From an uncultured Bacteroidota bacterium (GTDB lineage Bacteria; Bacteroidota; Bacteroidia; Bacteroidales; UBA12481): a stretch of DNA of 38,274 nucleotides. The stretch covers positions 1-38,274 of the forward strand of contig CAIXKO010000068.1 of assembly GCA_903919925.1 (NCBI GenBank). The letters run 5' to 3'. A program made the translations under genes and the position numbers. This document shows positions 35,462 through 38,274 of the stretch, in pieces (the stretch's first letter is position 1; every line of letters starts with the position of its first letter). Below the pieces are notes generated by a model, which saw only the letters and a list, made by a program, of their open reading frames with translations, was not told the origin of the DNA and searched no databases.

Positions 35462-36676
35462 TCACAAATTCGGATTCATCAGTTTCCCCATGAAAATAAT
35501 TGATCCTGTTGTTTTCTCCGCAATAACAAAGAAAAACGGACGATTAAACCTAACCTGATTCACTGGCATTGAAGTTCTGGTAATAATTACTGCGGTTACA
35601 GCTGCGGCTTCCGTTCCTTCCTCATTCACATCGATGTATGTTTTATGCAATACCTGGCTGATGGCTAGAGATCCGGGACCCAGCTTTGAGAAATCAGCCG
35701 CATTTGAAAAAGCAGTCGGAATACCAGAATCCTTTAACTGCTTGCTAAGTTCAAATGAACACTCCAGTTTAAATTGCGGCAAATACAATTCCATATCGTC
35801 CACCGGATAGAACTGACTTCGCAAATGATCCCAGCCTGTTGAAAATTGACTGCTGCACCAATTATCTAAATCCACTCCGGCTGAAGGAAGAAACAGATAC
35901 ATCAACCAGCTCCCGTCGCCATAAGGAAGCGCTGCTGCCTGTAACTCGGTGGAATTAATCACACTAATTGTATCCTTGATATACATCGTAGGGACCTGCA
36001 GAACTTTCCCGGAGGCCTCTGTGAAAGAATTCAGATGAGTCTCTTTTTTATTAAACGGTGTAGTCCATCGACCATTGAAATAGATGGCATTAATCAGAAA
36101 ACAAACATCTTCAGGATTTATTTTTTCAATAATCTTTTTCACTTTATCGTGTGTCTTCTCCTTAACCCATGCATTTACCGCAGGCAAAGCAGATGGTAAA
36201 TTGAAATCCAATCCTTGTGTCACCGCATTGAAATACAACTCCATATTGCTTTGAAAATCTGGATAAATTACAAATCCGTTGGTGTTGTACCAAACTGAAT
36301 TTGCCGTTTCAAAAACAGTGTTCGGATCTTTACCAACAAGCACCCCGTTAAGGTTTTTCACCGCCCTATTTAAATCCACTACCTCATGTCCGGGGTAACC
36401 GAGGAGAGTAAGCATCTCATCGAGAGTTTTACCGGCAGCTCCGTTAGCGGCCATGGATAATGCGGAATATATGCTATATGGCGATAGGCAAAGATTTGAA
36501 TCAGGGTTTTCCTTTGCTAAAAGGCTATAAAGGTCAAAACCAAAGCTATTGCCCTGCTTAAGCACTTTGAGTTCGTTTTGCGTAAGATTCAGCACCGCAA
36601 GAGGCTCCGGCTCCTTTTTGCATGAATCAAAAACCAAAACAAATAAGGCAATTAACAATATACCATTTTTTTTCAT
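35462..36676 (-). CDS. Serpin family lipoprotein (upstream copy's downstream partner)
   Basis: A 404-residue serine/cysteine protease inhibitor fold carried on a lipoprotein signal (GILLIALFVLVFDSC, Cys19, followed by KKEPEP). The serpin body is complete: NPDSNLCLSPYSIYSALSMA at the start, CFLINAIYFNGRWTTPFNKK (breach/shutter), and HKTYIDVNEEGTEAAAVTAV (reactive-loop hinge). The C-terminus is FNRPFFFVIAEKTTGSIIFM-GKL. The hinge has the small residues needed for loop insertion, so it should be inhibitory. Counting from the hinge glutamate (P17) puts P1-P1' at Thr-Ser with Arg at P2; a one-residue shift would make Arg P1. A GGAGG sits seven bases before the ATG. It follows the other serpin gene by 19 bases. 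Confidence 0.92.
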   Translation of the reverse strand: MKKNGILLIALFVLVFDSCKKEPEPLAVLNLTQNELKVLKQGNSFGFDLYSLLAKENPDSNLCLSPYSIYSALSMAANGAAGKTLDEMLTLLGYPGHEVVDLNRAVKNLNGVLVGKDPNTVFETANSVWYNTNGFVIYPDFQSNMELYFNAVTQGLDFNLPSALPAVNAWVKEKTHDKVKKIIEKINPEDVCFLINAIYFNGRWTTPFNKKETHLNSFTEASGKVLQVPTMYIKDTISVINSTELQAAALPYGDGSWLMYLFLPSAGVDLDNWCSSQFSTGWDHLRSQFYPVDDMELYLPQFKLECSFELSKQLKDSGIPTAFSNAADFSKLGPGSLAISQVLHKTYIDVNEEGTEAAAVTAVIITRTSMPVNQVRFNRPFFFVIAEKTTGSIIFMGKLMNPNL

Positions 36677-36695
36677 AGAAAGCCTCCTTGCATGG

Positions 36696-37916
36696 TTATT
36701 CAGGCTTCATCATCCGCCCTATAAACAGAATTGCCCCCGTACTCTTTTCTGCAATCGCAAAAACAAACGGCTTGTTAAAAGTGATAAAGTTTCCGATGGA
36801 AGTAACACCTACTTCAACTGACGTAACTGCAGCTGCCTCTGTTCCTTCCTCATTTACTTCAACAAATGTTTTGTGCTTGACACCGGTAATCAACAACCCT
36901 CCTTCAGGTAAGATTCCGGTAAAATCCGCCATCTCAGTAAAGGCAACTTGCATCCCCATTGCGGATAGAACATCTTTCAAACTTTCCTCATATGAAAATG
37001 TGAATTTGGGCATAGAGAACTGAACGTTGAAAACAGAATCATACCGGGTGAGCCAGTTGTTCCAATTATCCGGCGTAAAACTTTTTTCCACATCAGCAAC
37101 TGTTTTCCCGGTTTCGGGCAGAAACAAAAACATTCGCCAATTTCCTTTGCCATAGGAAAGTTCAACTGATGTAAATGTTTCATTGGCATACACATTAAGG
37201 TCCATTTTCTTATTCATCATATCCACTTGAACCTCCCTCCCGCTTTCAGAATAGAAAGTTTGCTTTCCTGTGTTCTTTACATTGAAGGGATTGGTCCAAC
37301 AGCCCTTAAAGTATATTGCATTGATCAAAAACATAAATGACTCCGGATTGATCTGATCAACGATTTTGTCAATTTTCTTATTGGTATTATCCGACACCCA
37401 CTTATTAATCACATCCTTACAGGTAGCGGCGGCAAAATCCACCGGTTGGACCTCTGCATGATAATAGGATTGGTTTCTGGCGATAAAATCAGGCAATACG
37501 GTATATTCTTTACGGTACCATATAGAATTTGCAACCGAAATAGCTACCTTTTCATCATGAGCAACCAATGCGTCAACAAGTACCTTGTTTAATTCATTTA
37601 GCTCATCCCGGCTATACCCGGATATCCGCAGCGCATCTTCCATGGCAGCTTTGGTTGCACCATTAGCGCCATTGTAAGTCATCGATAATGCCTGGGAAAT
37701 ACTTAACGGAGAAATCATCAGGTTAGTGCCCGGAACAGCTGCAGCCGTAAGTTTGGTGAACAAATCCAGCCCAAATGTATTATCCGCTGCAATCACACCG
37801 GCCGTTTTCAAAGGAAGATTCAGTGGTTTTGGTTCATATTCTTCCTTTTCCTTAGCGCAAGCTCCAATGAGGGCAACAAGAACCACCAAAACTAAAAATC
37901 TCTTTATTGTTTCCAT
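36696..37916 (-). CDS. Serpin family lipoprotein
   Basis: A 406-residue serpin with a lipoprotein signal (METIKRFLVLVVLVALIGAC, Cys20, followed by AKEKEEYEP). It has the full serpin body: LMISPLSISQALSMTYNGAN, SFMFLINAIYFKGCWTNPFN and the hinge HKTFVEVNEEGTEAAAVTSV, ending FNKPFVFAIAEKSTGAILFI-GRM. The hinge is consistent with an inhibitory serpin. Counting from the hinge glutamate puts Val-Thr at P2-P1 and Ser at P1', suggesting an elastase-like or other non-trypsin target, different from the neighbouring copy. The two serpins are tandem paralogues 19 bases apart and probably cotranscribed. The charged residues just after the lipid cysteine resemble lipoprotein surface-export signals of this phylum. 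Confidence 0.92.
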   Translation of the reverse strand: METIKRFLVLVVLVALIGACAKEKEEYEPKPLNLPLKTAGVIAADNTFGLDLFTKLTAAAVPGTNLMISPLSISQALSMTYNGANGATKAAMEDALRISGYSRDELNELNKVLVDALVAHDEKVAISVANSIWYRKEYTVLPDFIARNQSYYHAEVQPVDFAAATCKDVINKWVSDNTNKKIDKIVDQINPESFMFLINAIYFKGCWTNPFNVKNTGKQTFYSESGREVQVDMMNKKMDLNVYANETFTSVELSYGKGNWRMFLFLPETGKTVADVEKSFTPDNWNNWLTRYDSVFNVQFSMPKFTFSYEESLKDVLSAMGMQVAFTEMADFTGILPEGGLLITGVKHKTFVEVNEEGTEAAAVTSVEVGVTSIGNFITFNKPFVFAIAEKSTGAILFIGRMMKPE

Positions 37917-37986
37917 TGCAATTTCTTTTAACCGTTAATCAAAATTCTTGTAAAATCAATACGGTCAGCACATGCAGGACAGGTGC

Positions 37987-38274
37987 TTACACGGAATATT
38001 CTGCAAGCAAATTTCGTACCACTTGAAGTCCGTCATCCAGATTGTGAGGTGAATAATCCAGATCATCAATGGCCTTGTCCAGTATAAAACCAGTAGACAC
38101 CGGACGCCTGCCCGGTTGATTCAAAACCTCTGATTTAATTGGAGAAATCAGTGATAAATCGAGTTCAAAAACTTGCGCGGTTTTAATCGCGAAATCATGT
38201 ACCGAAATCATTTTGGGACCACTAAGGTGATAAATCCCAGTTTTATTTCTTTCAATAATCTTAAAAATACCACC
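37987..38274 (-). CDS. RmlD-like sugar nucleotide reductase/epimerase, N-terminus beyond window
   Basis: The C-terminal 95 residues of a short-chain dehydrogenase-type protein. The frame is open from the right edge to a stop at 37987-37989. It reads GIYHLSGPKMISVHDFAIKT, then ISPIKSEVLNQPGRRPVSTG and FILDKAIDDLDYSPHNLDDG, matching the substrate-binding end of dTDP-4-dehydrorhamnose reductase-like (RmlD) and related NAD(P)-dependent sugar-nucleotide proteins. The Rossmann domain and catalytic YxxxK are outside the window, so the exact activity cannot be decided. It lies 70 bases upstream of the first serpin gene on the same strand. It is cut by the window edge, not truncated. Confidence 0.75.
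   Translation of the reverse strand, partial: GGIFKIIERNKTGIYHLSGPKMISVHDFAIKTAQVFELDLSLISPIKSEVLNQPGRRPVSTGFILDKAIDDLDYSPHNLDDGLQVVRNLLAEYSV

Noticed and set aside
37928..37938. TTAAC-C-GTTAA inverted repeat before the first serpin gene
   Set aside because: Short AT-rich palindrome, a single copy with no matching site elsewhere in the window; too weak to call an operator.

Overview
The window reads as a chromosomal segment of a member of the Bacteroidota (class Bacteroidia, probably a Bacteroidales/Marinilabiliales-like lineage). The signs are: promoters of the TAnnTTTG type, often TATCTTTG, in front of many genes; two proteins with type IX secretion (T9SS) C-terminal sorting domains; many lipoproteins; the futalosine menaquinone gene mqnE; a DUF4294 protein; and the gene order PASTA protein - T9SS protein - rluD - ddl. 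No rRNA, tRNA, CRISPR array, integrase or transposase was seen. Coding density is high and most of the window looks like stable core genome.

Layout. 1-3.4 kb: tgt (cut by the left edge, minus strand) faces away from a plus-strand run of a membrane glycosyltransferase, an ECF-type sigma factor, rsmG and rpmH, closed by a bidirectional terminator. 3.5-6.8 kb: a minus-strand pair, a polytopic GT-C-like membrane protein and an FAD-dependent UDP-galactopyranose-mutase/amine-oxidase-like protein. 6.9-13.7 kb: plus-strand mqnE, then PASTA protein, T9SS-sorted protein, rluD, ddl and a small lipoprotein, ending in a strong terminator. 13.8-15.7 kb: a LruC-domain lipoprotein. 15.7-22.8 kb: a minus-strand block of pcm, a secreted metzincin-like protease with T9SS tail, an MBL-fold hydrolase and gcvP. 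22.8-25.8 kb: a plus-strand block of lipoprotein, polyprenyl-phosphate sugar transferase and elbB. 25.8-27.7 kb: minus-strand sucC and a DUF4294 protein. 27.8-28.3 kb: a TrmH/SpoU methyltransferase. 28.3-29.1 kb: a decayed BlaI-repressor / M56-TonB antirepressor module whose promoter and palindromic operators still look intact. 29.2-34.4 kb: minus-strand OmpA-like/TPR lipoprotein, deoxynucleoside kinase, pnp and rpsO. 34.5-34.64 kb: a 9-bp tandem repeat array. 34.6-37.9 kb: a small lipoprotein and two tandem serpin lipoproteins. 38.0 kb to the end: the C-terminus of an RmlD-like reductase.

Functional themes. Translation and RNA care (tgt, rsmG, rluD, trmH-like, rpsO, pnp, rpmH), central metabolism (gcvP, sucC, mqnE, a deoxynucleoside kinase) and envelope/glycan work (GT2, GT-C, UGM-like flavoprotein, sugar transferase, RmlD-like protein, ddl, PASTA protein) are interleaved. 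The T9SS-exported proteins, one of them a predicted protease, occur in the same window as two lipoprotein serpins, which would fit protection of the cell surface from proteolysis.

No clearly new multi-gene defence or mobile system was found. The most unusual items are the decaying BlaI/M56-TonB module with preserved operators, the 9-bp minisatellite upstream of rpsO, the tandem serpin lipoproteins, and the secreted protease operon that also carries the protein-repair gene pcm. All family assignments come from reading motifs by eye; no database search was run.
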